The notes below the pieces were generated by a model. That model was not told where the DNA came from and did no database searches. It saw only the letters and a list, made by a program, of their open reading frames with translations. Below, in pieces: positions 41,932 to 52,602 of a stretch of DNA of 64,000 nucleotides; position 1 is the first letter of the stretch, and every line of letters begins with the position of its first letter. The stretch lies in contig CM055830.1 of assembly GCA_029582265.1 (NCBI GenBank), forward strand, positions 28,402,538-28,466,537. Reading direction: 5' to 3'. Both the position numbers and the translations under genes were made by a program. This DNA is from Zoroaster sp. YZ-2022 (lineage: Eukaryota; Echinodermata; Asteroidea; Forcipulatida; Zoroasteridae).

Positions 41932-44034
41932 CACTCCTCAAAATAAAATAAGGGTCAAAAGTATTTTTGTGAAAAATGTTGACCAAGTCAGGACATAGAA
42001 ACATTTTTAGTAAGGGTAATGCGCTAAAGGTTGCTCTGCAACATTTTAAGCACTGTTCACATGGTTTGCATGTCTATTGGCTTAGAAACTGACAGATCAT
42101 GTGACAAGACACAAAAATGCTGATAACAGGTTCATGATGTCGCAATCAACTTTGGCACATCTGCTTTATTGTTCTTCAAGACTTAATGAGATTCCCCACA
42201 CATAATCAATAGGATTCTGCACTTGATAGAGTAAAGTTAAACAGTGGGTTAACCAGCATGGAAGCTAGGGATGAGGGGACCCCTTGAGCCCCCTCCCTAT
42301 TTTGAAGGCTTTCCCACCAGTTGATATTCTCTCCCTGTCATAAACTTTGGCAAATCAACATTATTTCTGTATGTTTTGAGACTTAAAATTAATGTCAGTA
42401 TGAGGTTGCATGACCCCTGACTCGCACACATTCCGTACAACGCCTCCTCATGGACTGTACTGTGTGCCGTATTGTGGCTTGGTCCAGGTTATTCCACTCA
42501 TCATGCAGAACTGCTGTCAGGTTGACAATGTTCATAACTGGTGGGTTGCGAGTTCGGAGTCTGTAAGCCAGAATTGACCAAATGTTCTCGATTGGATTCA
42601 GGTCGGGGGAGTTGGCAGGCCATTCCATACGTTGGATATTGTTCTCTTGAAGAAAAGCATTAACAATCCTTGCTCTATGGGGACGGGCATTGTCGTCCAT
42701 GAGTATGAAACCTGGTCCCATGATGTTTGCCATAGGCAGAACAATTGGCTGCACAACATTGTCTCGGTAGTTCACAGCGTTCATGTTGCCTTGAACAATG
42801 TGTAACACAGTTCTATGGTTTGATGAAATCCCACCCCACACCATAACACTGCCTCCACCCCATCGGTTATGCTTAACGCGAAACTGCGGGTTATGGCGCT
42901 GTCAACATTTCTCCAAACACGAATCCGACCATCAGGTTGATCCACATTGAAACGTGATTCATTGGTAAACAAAACATGTGACCATTGGTTAAAAGTCCAT
43001 CGGCTTTGATGTCGTGCAAAATCTACACGCGCTCGTCTATGAGCAGCTGTCATTCTTGTTACCACAACAGGTCTTCTGGATGCTAAATTGTTCGCATGGA
43101 GTCTGTTCCGGACAGACTGGTCACTGAGGTGGTTCCCTGTTGCATGCCTGAACTGACCTTCCAGCACCCGAGCAGACTGAAATGGGTTACGACGAGCCAG
43201 AAGACTCAGGTAACGGTCATCAGCAGCGTTGGTGGCTCTTCTTCGACCTGAACCTGATCGCCTACGGAAGCTACCAGTCTGTTGATAACCTTGACACACA
43301 TTACTTATGCAATTCTGACTAACTCCAAACTCCCAAGCAACATCACGCTGGGTTCGACCATGTTCAAGCATGGTACAAACTCTGGCACACTGGACTTCAT
43401 TCAGATGATTCCGTACCCCTTGAACAAGGACTGCAAACTGCAGAACAAGGCAGAACGAAGACAAGCTATACATGTTTGATATTGCTGTAGGCTAGACAGG
43501 ACACTTGATTAGGATGCAGTACTCGGTGTGTTCAGTCTTATACTGTTAAAACAGTTAGCTGTAAAATTGAGTGCATTCAAACGAAACAGATTATCTGACC
43601 ATCACAAAACCCATACACAATACAAAGGTATCACCTGTTATGTGTGCTTTGTTCTACTGAAATTGGACTGTCTTCATTGTCTTTGCATCATACTGTAAAT
43701 GACTGGAACCATCACATTCATATGCAAATTAACAAATCTTACTGTACCCAGTGTTGAATCCTGTTGACAACATCTCATTAACACCCCACAAAAGAAATAA
43801 AGCAGATGTGCCAAACTTGATTGCGACATCATGAACCTGTTATCAGCATTTTTGTGTCTTGTCACATGATCTGTCAGTTTCTAAGCCAATAGACATGCAA
43901 ACCATGTGAAAAGTGCTTAAAATGTTGCAGAGCAACCTTTAGCCCATTACCCTTACTAAAAATGTTTCTATGTCCTGACTTGGTCAACATTTTTCACAAA
44001 AATACTTTTGACCCTTATTTTATTTTGAGGAGTG
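41932..44034 (-). mobile_element. Tc1-like DNA transposon with long (~240 bp) inverted repeats
   Basis: The element starts CACTCCTCAAAATAAAATAA and ends with its reverse complement, flanked by TA at 41930-41931 and 44035-44036. The inverted repeats extend to about 42170 and 43797, much longer than standard Tc1 repeats and nearly identical. The transposase gene lies on the minus strand. Confidence 0.9.
42395..43473 (-). pseudogene. Tc1-family DDE transposase, frameshifted, first Asp lost
   Basis: The frame 43473-42781 carries an HTH region (RTQRDVAWEFGVSQNCISNV), a GRRRAT basic hinge and the first DDE segment. The frame 42844-42395 carries MVWGGISSNHRTVLH, FILMDDNARPHRA and NSPDLNPIENIW, then the C-terminus. 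The shift lies near 42840-42900. Second Asp and Glu are present. The first acidic residue, normally in F-[ST]-DESRF, is Asn here (FTNESRF, AAT at 42961-42963). The protein should be inactive on both counts. Length is otherwise normal for the family (about 340). Confidence 0.88.
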
Positions 44035-44600
44035 TAGTTTCCTAATTAAGGCTGTCAATTGAGTTCACGAATGAACGTAAACACCGCTTAATTTCATTGA
44101 TAAAAAGTGTATTGAGGTCATCTCATGAATATTCATAAACTTTATAAACACTGAGCAGACGATAATTTTACAAAGAGTACTACTTATTTCTGTAGTATGA
44201 AAAGATTCATCAATAAATATCATATAATGGGCAAATTGGTAACTTTCTACTCTTAAATTGACAGATAATAATTTGCAAACTTAGGACCAATCATAGCTGT
44301 TGACTTATACTGAAATCCGCCATCTTGAATTTACACAAACTCTATTTATAGCATAGTGTGTGAACAGATGGTCACGTGAATAACAACAAAAGTTACACAC
44401 AAGTCAATCCACATCATACATATTTAGAAACAATCACGAGAAGCTTAGTAAAATGTCACCGAAAACATTAACAGCTACCAGTAATGATTATTAAGGTAAG
44501 ATTGATGAAAATGACCCGTATGTAGGTGGCGCTGCTCTTGTGGCGACACGGCTTTTTTACTTGTCTGCGGATTTGTGTTTGTTTTTGTGAATTTTTACCC
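44035..44600. other. Flank of Tc1 and 5' region of Rex1-like LINE
   Basis: No gene seen. The GC-richer stretch after about 44520 is probably the 5' UTR of the LINE. Confidence 0.35.
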
Positions 44601-44602
44601 CT

Positions 44603-47572
44603 TTGGATGTGATATTTTGTACATTTTTGCTGGTCAAGATGACTCAAATACCGTGTCTCACGTTGGGCTTGTTTTTCATCGTTTTTTTGACTTTCTCGTG
44701 GAGTGTTAAGCGAATTTTGTGTGCCACCAACAGTATCGAGGGTGAGTCTCCGCCATTAATTTCTTACAACCGTGAATTCCTATTGAGCCGGCGTGCTTTT
44801 TCGACACAGCCTGATTACGTAATACCTGAGGAATGCAAGCCCACAGACACACACAGAGCACGAAAACGAGGTAGGAAAGGTGGCGTTAGGAACCGATTGA
44901 ACAAATCCAGATTTAGAACTCCACTTCCACCGTTAATACTAGGGAACGTTCAAAGTATCAGGAACAAATCTGACGAGCTGAAAGCCAATATTCAGTATCT
45001 TTCAGAATACCGCAATTCCAGCCTGATATGTCTGACCGAAACCTGGTTAACTGATACTGATCCCAACTCAACAGTCGACATAAACGGGTATACTTTGCTC
45101 AGAATGGATAGAGACAAAAACTCCGGTAAAAGCAAGGGCGGAGGGGTCTGCATGTTTATAAACGAGAAATATTGTAGCCCCTCACACATTACTGTTAAAC
45201 ATAAAATCTGCACACCAGATATCGAACTTCTGGGGGTCTACCTGCGGCCGTTCTACTTACCAAGGGAAATCAACCAGATCATGATTTTTTTGGTGTACAT
45301 CCCTCCTTCAGCGAACACAAAGACGGCAGCCGATATAATTCAAGGAATTGTTTCTCAAACTGAAACCGATTCACCAGATGCCGCAAAGTTTATACTGGGC
45401 GATTTCAATTTATGCAGTTTATCCGAGGTTATGCCTACTTTTCATCAGTATGTCAATTGCCCCACCCGCCATGCTGCCTGCTTAGACCTGTGCTACGGGA
45501 ACATTACTGAGGCATATCGTGCAAAATCACTACCTGGATTGGGCTGTTCTGACCATAACATGATCCAGCTTATTCCAGTGTACCAGGCCAAAATCCGGAG
45601 GGAATCTGTAAGGAAAATTCAACTAAAGGTGTGGTCAAGTGAAGCCATCGAGACACTGCAAGGATGTTTCACCTGTACAGACTGGAATGTCTTCACTGAC
45701 TCAGCTGACAGCCTTGATGAGTCAGTTGAAGTAATATCAGACTATATCCGGTTTTGTGTGGACATGGTGATCCCTCAAAAGACCGTTAAGATTTTTCCAA
45801 ATAATAAACCCTGGATCACAAAAGACCTGAAGAAACTTTTAAACGAGAAAAAGAGACTGTTCTACACCGCTACAAAGGATGAACAAAAAGAGATTCAAAA
45901 AAGAATAAAACACAAAATTAAAGAATGTAAAATGGCTTATAAATGTAAAATTGAATCTTTATTTCAGACGAACGACACAAAACTCGCTTGGAAAGGACTT
46001 CAAACCATCACCGGCTATAAACCTAAAAAAACTGGTATATATGTGGAAAATGAATCCCAATATGCTCACAACTTGAATTGTTTTTATAGTAGGTTTGATA
46101 AATTTGATTTCAGTGTACAACAGGGCGAAGTAATGAACGCTATACAGGAAAACCTTAAAGAAAATACAAACATTCATGTCTCTGAGCGTGAAGTTCGTAA
46201 TCTTTTTAAGAAACTAAATTCTCACAAAACTCATGGGCCTGACTTTATCACTTCTAAGATGTTAAAGGTGTGTGCAGATCAACTAGCCGGTCCATTCAGA
46301 ACATTGTTTCAAGCTTCGATTGATAATACCTGTGTTCCAGCACTGTGGAAAAAATCTACGATTGTACCTGTTCCTAAAAAACGACATTTTAAGGAGATGA
46401 ATGATTTGCGCCCAGTGGCTCTTACATCGGTACCGATGAAGTGTTTTGAAAAAATTATTTTGAATAGATTATTGCCTTCTGTCACTGAATCCTTAGATAA
46501 ATATCAGTTTGCTTACCGACCTCACAGGAGTGTTGAGGATGCTGTACTTACTTTATTGAATGGTATCTTTGAACACTTAGAGAAAGCAGGTGCCTTTGTT
46601 AAAGTTCTTTTTGTGGATTTCTCAAGCGCCTTTAACACCATTCAGCCCCATCTTCTGGCCCAAAAACTCATCAATTTGAATGTAAACCCTAGACTTATTT
46701 TATGGATTAATGATTTTATGTTAAACAGAAGTCAATGTGTTAAAGTGAATTCCACCCTTTCATCTGTTCAACATACTTCCACAGGTGCCCCCCAGGGGTG
46801 TGTTTTGTCACCCATCTTGTACACTTTGTATACCAATGACCTAACTACTATAGAACAGACTCATAAAGTCATTAAGTATGCTGATGACACTGCTATTGTT
46901 GGGCTTTTTGATGGAAAACAAGAATCTCTGGATCGTTTCACACATAAGGTGACACACTTTATTCAGTGGTGTGATGATAACTATCTAAAAATTAATGTCA
47001 ATAAAACTAAAGAGATGGTATTTGACTTTAGGAAAAAGAAATCTCCTGTTATGCCAGTTGTCATCAAAGATGAATGCGTAGAAACAGTGTCCGTTTACAA
47101 ATACCTTGGGGTTGAAATTGACAACCAATTGAAATTTGATGCATGTGCCAAATCTAAATATATTAAGTTGCAACAACGTTTATTTTTTCTGCGCAAGCTC
47201 AACTCTTTTTATGTAGATAAGACAATTTTACAATTGTTCTACCAGTCTATTGTACAGAGTATCCTAACTTTTTGTCTTGTTTGTGTTTTTGGAAATATGC
47301 GGACCAATGACCGGATTAAATTGGAAAGAATTGTTAAACAAGCCAGTAAAGTAATTGGTCTGCAACAAGAGTCTCCAGAGGCATTATACAAATCTCTTAT
47401 GTGCAATAGAATTGAATCTGTTCTTGCTGACTCAAGTCACCCATTACATGCCGAATTCCAAACCAATTCAAGGAGCCATCGCTTTTTACAAAGAAGGATC
47501 AGGACCCACCGTTACGGCAGTTCATTCATTCCGACTGCTATCAAATGGTACAATGAGCAGTTGGAGCGATGA
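44603..47572 (+). CDS. Rex1-like LINE polyprotein: AP endonuclease plus RT, intact 989 aa
   Basis: One uninterrupted frame. The start could be 44603 or the in-frame ATG at 44639 (MTQIPCLTLG); the N-terminus is hydrophobic. Endonuclease: NVQSIRNKSDEL, LTETWL, GGGVCMFI, GDFN and GCSDHNMI (about residues 110-325). RT: PVPKKRHFKEMNDLRPVALT, QFAYRPHRSVEDAV, VDFSSAFNTI, GAPQGCVLSPILYTLYTND, KYADDTAIVG and YKYLGVEIDNQL. WCDDNYLKINVNKTKEMVFD is typical of the Rex1/Babar group. All catalytic motifs are intact, suggesting a young, possibly active copy. Antisense to the GPCR gene. Confidence 0.9.
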   Translation: MDVIFCTFLLVKMTQIPCLTLGLFFIVFLTFSWSVKRILCATNSIEGESPPLISYNREFLLSRRAFSTQPDYVIPEECKPTDTHRARKRGRKGGVRNRLNKSRFRTPLPPLILGNVQSIRNKSDELKANIQYLSEYRNSSLICLTETWLTDTDPNSTVDINGYTLLRMDRDKNSGKSKGGGVCMFINEKYCSPSHITVKHKICTPDIELLGVYLRPFYLPREINQIMIFLVYIPPSANTKTAADIIQGIVSQTETDSPDAAKFILGDFNLCSLSEVMPTFHQYVNCPTRHAACLDLCYGNITEAYRAKSLPGLGCSDHNMIQLIPVYQAKIRRESVRKIQLKVWSSEAIETLQGCFTCTDWNVFTDSADSLDESVEVISDYIRFCVDMVIPQKTVKIFPNNKPWITKDLKKLLNEKKRLFYTATKDEQKEIQKRIKHKIKECKMAYKCKIESLFQTNDTKLAWKGLQTITGYKPKKTGIYVENESQYAHNLNCFYSRFDKFDFSVQQGEVMNAIQENLKENTNIHVSEREVRNLFKKLNSHKTHGPDFITSKMLKVCADQLAGPFRTLFQASIDNTCVPALWKKSTIVPVPKKRHFKEMNDLRPVALTSVPMKCFEKIILNRLLPSVTESLDKYQFAYRPHRSVEDAVLTLLNGIFEHLEKAGAFVKVLFVDFSSAFNTIQPHLLAQKLINLNVNPRLILWINDFMLNRSQCVKVNSTLSSVQHTSTGAPQGCVLSPILYTLYTNDLTTIEQTHKVIKYADDTAIVGLFDGKQESLDRFTHKVTHFIQWCDDNYLKINVNKTKEMVFDFRKKKSPVMPVVIKDECVETVSVYKYLGVEIDNQLKFDACAKSKYIKLQQRLFFLRKLNSFYVDKTILQLFYQSIVQSILTFCLVCVFGNMRTNDRIKLERIVKQASKVIGLQQESPEALYKSLMCNRIESVLADSSHPLHAEFQTNSRSHRFLQRRIRTHRYGSSFIPTAIKWYNEQLER

Positions 47573-47861
47573 GCTGTCGGGTGGTTGGCTCTGATCCCTC
47601 ACCATGTACTCTATATCCTCATACAATTTTTGTAAATTTATAATATTGAATTGTAGTATATTTTTATTAAAAGAATTGTTCTAAATGTTTGTGTATTTAA
47701 TAAGTAAGTTTTTGTTTATTTTTACCAGCTTCTTATTTATGTCTAGTCTTTTTTTGTATCTATTTATCGTTTGCATTGTATTGTATTGTATTGTAAAGGC
47801 CATTTTAATTTCCCCGTGAGGGACAATAAAGTTTTATCTAATCTAATCTAATCTAATCTAA
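47573..47861 (+). repeat. Rex1-like LINE 3' UTR and (TCTAA)n tail
   Basis: About 260 bp of AT-rich 3' UTR with GACAATAAAG, ending in five TCTAA units (47837-47861). Short tandem-repeat tails instead of poly(A) are usual for this LINE group. Confidence 0.75.
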
Positions 47862-50113
47862 TGTAGGGGTCTCACAGGTTCATAGTTAATCTGACACAGT
47901 TTTTAAGTGTTTCTGGCTTGACCTAGTTGTCAGGTGTAAGTCGAGCGAAAAAAGGGTACTTCAGACAAAAACAGATAAGAACCAATACAGTGTTAAATCA
48001 TGTTTAGGCTTCAAGGCTTCAACTTTTTTTCTGGTTATTGAAACTGCAGTTAATTAAAACATTTACGAGGTTTTCGTGAAGTGGTAACCCAATAAAAACA
48101 TCAGCAATAAAAAGCATTAGGCAAACAAACCGTAAGGCAAGAAAAAAACTTTCCCCCTTCCGACAGACAAAGTTGACTCGTAACACTGCCATGCCTGTTG
48201 CATTGAGGTACCCTATAAACATGTGCTCGTGCAGTACCGCTGATGAACAAGACACTGCAGCTACAGAATTGATCTTTAAACAAAAAATCACCCTATTTTC
48301 AGACCCCGCGCGACGAACTGCAAACGTATCTCCATATAGTGCAGCAACATGGGGGAATTGATACCCTTGATTTATCTTATATATTTCTAAATGCGCAATT
48401 CGTACGTGCCTGGAGGTAGCTTGTATAGTTTATTTCCAGCGGAGATTTCACATTTCGCAAGGGAAACTACAGCGGTGTCGTTCTCAAATTCGGTTCACTT
48501 CAGGCCCAGCAAAAGGGTAAAATTTGTTCCAGGTCAGTGTGAATCTATTACGGGTTTGGCAAATGTGGATCATTTTCCGGTTTGGATACTGACTTTTTAT
48601 GATATCCAACACTAAAGATGACTTAGGCCTATTCATTCCATACACCCGGTTGGAGATATCATGGTGTGAGGAAAGATTGACTTGGAAATAATATTAAAAA
48701 TATGATATTTTTGAGGGTCAAATTAATCGAAATTGCACCCTGAGTCTAGCACATGCATATCCGATTAAGAACCCCAGGTTGAGCACTAGTTGGGTTAATC
48801 AGATTTCATAACTCTACAATCAAAACAGTGTTTGTTCGATTCTTCAAAATAGATGTTCTAAATGGATTCAGTTGTCAACATTTTAGACTTTAAACTGAAC
48901 CATACCGCTCATACAGAAACAATTTCCCAATAGCAAATAATTTTTTTTTAAATATGTTCAAATACATGTTCATATTCTACTGATATAAAATGCAGAGAAA
49001 ACTCAAAATTCACCTCTAAGCGAAATCGCGACAACGTATTTAATTTTGAGTAATTTCTCACCATCGGTATTTTTTACATGCAATCGCATTGTTGCCGATT
49101 AAAAATAAAACGAACTAGATCTCAATGACCTGCAAACATCAGGGCATGATGCACAACTTTTTCTCCCTGTTGGATGCAGTCGTTGAGAAAATCCCCACGT
49201 CCTCTGAACGAAACGTTCATTAAAAGCCAAACCAGCCGCGCTTTGATTCGTTGCGAGTCATCGCCAGGAGTGATTGCGAACAAAAATGATGGACGCAGCC
49301 CATTTACGCAGTCAGAAGGTCGTCTAACAACTCCACTAAATTCTATGATTACATTCTACAGCACGCGCTTCTTTAGCTTGCCTTGGGAATGCCAGAGCCA
49401 AATCGTGTGTTATTAACCAGTCGTCACCACGCCAAACATGTCAGTCTATAATGTAGAACTATAGAGTAGTTCCCGCAAAACAAAATAATAATAATAATAA
49501 ATAGATCCCATCATATTAAAAACAGGGCATGTTTTATTACTTCTTTTGATTATTTTCTATTCAAGGTAAAGCAAGCACACATTAATATGTTCATAGAAGT
49601 TCGTTTCCTCAATAAATTATTTATAAATGAGGATACAAACACAAGCAACTGTGATCTTCCTTTTAATTTACATTCAAGGTTGCAGGACCTCATGTGACTG
49701 TTCCTTTTTTGGTTGCTTTTTAAGCATTTAAACATGTAAGATGTATCATCCATGTTTTCGTTATTCCACAGATTTGTTATTATTATCATTTTTCTTTCAT
49801 ACGAACATCTGAAGTGAGACATTTCACAACATATTTGTCGGAAGCTCGAGTTAACAAATAATTAGTTTGTGTCCAAATGAATTTACGGCGGGACCCACAT
49901 GTATGGGTCTTAGATTTTAATTGAATGCTAAATGCTGGCCATTCATTTGAATGTATAAAAATGTACAAATAATGATGATAGCAGGTTTACTAAAATGCCT
50001 CTTTTTATTCAAGTGGAATCAGACTAACATATCACCAAACCAAACACAAACGTATCCAAATATAATTACAAATACTCGTATTTGTATTTCTATTGGAATA
50101 TACTGCAACTTAC
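47862..50113. other. GPCR intron, no gene seen
   Basis: AT-rich, with an (ATA)n tract near 49487. Small frames present have no support. Confidence 0.4.
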
Positions 50114-50240
50114 GAAATATTCAGGTTTCTCCGCTAAGGCACTTCTCGCTGCTGTTGTGGTGAAATAGGTTATATAAAGCAGCCCCAATGAGCTGACAAG
50201 ATTCCAGTGAATGTAGTTCCGCATACATCTCAGACGGCTC
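50114..50240 (-). CDS. CRHR-like: CRF-receptor-like GPCR, exon for end of TM1 to TM2
   Basis: 127 bp between acceptor TTTTTACAG and donor GTAAGT. Read in phase 2 it gives SRLRCMRNYIHWNLVSS, then a hydrophobic TM2 (LGLLYITYFTTTA) and EKPEYF. The (R)S-x-RC-x-RN-x-IHWNL string is the conserved TM1/TM2 loop of CRF-type receptors. It ends in phase 0, joining the TM3 exon that begins with Trp. The exon with TM1 and those for the extracellular hormone-binding domain were not found within the window. Confidence 0.9.
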
Positions 50241-50371
50241 CTGTAAAAACAAATTTATAAAAAATAGCATATAATCATCAAAACTCGAATCCTTTCTTTG
50301 AGATCCCCACCGTATCTTTTCCCCCAAAAATCTTGCTTGATGAGTTTTTAATTGAAAAGAGATACAGATGG

Positions 50372-50610
50372 TGTATCGTGTACCCGCGACCTCTCGAATA
50401 CCGTACAAGTGCTCTACCAACTGAGCTAATAAGCCCCTATGTTGGTGGGCGGTCCACTTATACCAATTATCTATTGCTCTATGGGGCCAGGTCAGAGGCC
50501 AAACCATATCTGCCGAGTAGCCAGCTATCAAGCCCCGATCAGATGCAAACAACCTGGGTAACGGCATCGTTACCCAACCTGGGTAACGGCAGTAGCGGGG
50601 ATCACACAAC
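50372..50610 (-). repeat. tRNA-derived repeat, copy 1 (inverted)
   Basis: The reverse complement of the unit seen at 50897 and 51205: CAGATATGGTTTGGCC, a Thr-tRNA-like segment and flanks. Degenerate relative to the other copies. Confidence 0.6.
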
Positions 50611-50644
50611 AGGACACAAGCCTTTTACGTGGTTGTACATCAGA

Positions 50645-50647
<3 letters not shown>

Positions 50648-50732
<85 letters not shown>

Positions 50733-50802
50733 TTGTAGTAAAACTAGTGGAACGCTGGTAGTTGTAACTCCGAGTTTCACGGGTTATGCGATCATCAGAC
50801 AA

Positions 50803-50895
<93 letters not shown>
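50648..50895. repeat. Two long (TA)n microsatellites
   Basis: Pure TA tracts at about 50648-50730 and 50806-50895 separate tRNA-derived repeat copies in opposite orientation, giving a potential large cruciform. Confidence 0.9.
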
Positions 50896-50896
<1 letters not shown>

Positions 50897-50897
<1 letters not shown>

Positions 50898-51110
50898 GCA
50901 GATATGGTTTGGCCTCTGACCTGGCCCCATAGAGCAATAGATAATTGCGATAAGTGGACCGCCCACCAACATAGTGGCTGGTTAGCTCAGTTGGTAGAGC
51001 GCTCGTCTGGTATTCGAGAGGTTGCGGGTTCGAGTCCGGCATCAGCCAATTTTTCTTTGCTCGCGAACCGTTTATATAATATTTCAGGTCAGTTTCTCCA
51101 TTATAAATCT
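50897..51110 (+). repeat. tRNA-derived SINE-like repeat, copy 2 (tRNA part 50976-51048)
   Basis: The 73-nt core folds as a tRNA: 7-bp acceptor stem with one GU, perfect D stem GCTC/GAGC, box B GGTTCGAGTCC. One mismatch in each of the anticodon and T stems. Loop anticodon GGT (Thr), which is unusual for eukaryotes. It is part of a longer repeated unit, so a SINE head, not a tRNA gene. Confidence 0.65.
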
Positions 51111-51204
51111 ACTTTGTGTACAACCACATAAAAGGCTTGTGTCCCGTTTCTGTGATCCCCGCTACTGCCGTTACCCGGGTTGTTTGCATCTGACCGGGGC
51201 TTGA

Positions 51205-51430
51205 TCCCTGGCTACTCGGCAGATATGGTTTGGCTTCTGACCTGGCCCCATAGAGCAATAGATAATTGGCATAAGTGGACCGCCCACTAACATAGGGGCT
51301 GGTTAGCTCAGTTGGTAGAGCGCTCGTCTGGTATTCGAGAGGTCGCGGGTTCGAGTCCGGCATCAGCCAATTTTTCTTTGCTCGCGAACCGTTTATATAA
51401 TATTTCAGGTCAGTTTCTCTATATAAATCT
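51205..51430 (+). repeat. tRNA-derived SINE-like repeat, copy 3 (tRNA part 51297-51369)
   Basis: Same unit as copy 2 in the same orientation, with nearly identical tRNA part and flanks (CTCGGCAGATATGGTTTGGC before, CTTTGCTCGCGAACCG after). Confidence 0.65.
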
Positions 51431-51431
51431 A

Positions 51432-51466
51432 CTCTATATATATATTATATATATATATATATATAT

Positions 51467-51503
<37 letters not shown>

Positions 51504-51525
51504 TGTTTATATATATATAGGTGTA

Positions 51526-51601
<76 letters not shown>

Positions 51602-51780
51602 TGTGTATATATATATAATTATATATATATATATATATATATATAGGTATATATATATAGGTTTAGTAAAGCTGGCATAAACATAGGACAGTACACAAAG
51701 GGATACAACAAAAAAGGAGTGTGGGTGTAAATAGCTAAATTAAAATAGTCCTATGAGAGACAGTTGGAAAAAATGTAAAA

Positions 51781-51842
<62 letters not shown>
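51432..51842. repeat. (TA)n tracts with AGGTGT interruptions
   Basis: Imperfect TA microsatellites at 51432-51661 with AGGTGTATAT punctuation and a pure tract at 51782-51842. Confidence 0.85.
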
Positions 51843-51844
<2 letters not shown>

Positions 51845-52193
51845 CAAAGTACAACATAAAAACTCATCCATTTATAGGGAAAAGGGAAAGCAAAGGATCA
51901 TGGGGTGGGATCCAAAAAAGGCGGGAAAATAGTGACCAATTAAAGATATATCAGAAGTGAACAAAGGGGGATTATTGAGCCACACAATAAGTAGATGTCG
52001 CAGCTTATGGTGAAGCTAGGGTAAAGGAGGGATTATTGAGCCACACAATAGGTATAGGTGGCAGCTTTTAGTAAAGCTGGCATAAACATAGGACAATACA
52101 CAAAGGGATACGACAACAAAAAAGGTGTGTGGGTGTAAATAGCTAAATTAAAATAGTCCTATGAGAGACAGTTGGAAAAAATGTAAAAGTATA
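51662..52193 (+). repeat. ~125-bp direct repeat, possible Penelope terminal repeats
   Basis: 51662-51786 and 52067-52193 share almost all bases (TTTAGTAAAGCTGGCATAAA start, GTAAAAGTATA end). They lie at the 3' side of the Penelope-like coding region. Between them GGATTATTGAGCCACACAAT occurs twice. Confidence 0.7.
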
Positions 52194-52204
52194 CAAGATA
52201 AGAT

Positions 52205-52585
52205 AAAGCAACAGGTTAAAGCAAATACCTGAAGATAGAACAGGTTAGGACAAAGACCTGAAAAGTAACAGGTTAAAACAAATACCTGAAAATAGAACGA
52301 AGGTTAAAACAAATACCTGAAAATAGAACGAAGGTTAAAACAAATACCTGAAAAGAGAACAGGTTAAAACAGATACCTGAAAATAGAACAGGTTAGGACA
52401 AAGACCTGAAAAGTAACAGGTTAAAACAATATACCTGAAAAAAGAACAGGTTAAAACAAATAGCTGAACAAAACAGGTTCATGCAAATACCTGAAAAATG
52501 AACAGGTTAAGACAACTACCTGAAAATAGAACAGGTTAGGACAAAATCCTGAAAAAATAAAAGGTTACAACAAGTGCCTGGAAAT
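52205..52585 (+). repeat. ~29-bp minisatellite (ACAGGTTAAAACAAATACCTG)n
   Basis: About a dozen degenerate units built from CAGGTTAAAACAAATACCTG and GAAAATAGAA. Each unit contains a short CAGGT/ACCTG inverted pair. It sits directly after the Penelope stop at 52603. Confidence 0.8.
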
Positions 52586-52602
52586 AGGTAAAGGTAGCTG
52601 GG

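Noticed and set aside
50602..51042. Long minus frame of Ile-Tyr repeats
   Set aside because: It is a translation of (TA)n microsatellites.
50976..51369. Two functional tRNA-Thr genes
   Set aside because: Stem mismatches in anticodon and T arms, unusual GGT anticodon, and identical long flanks repeated three times point to a SINE-like repeat.
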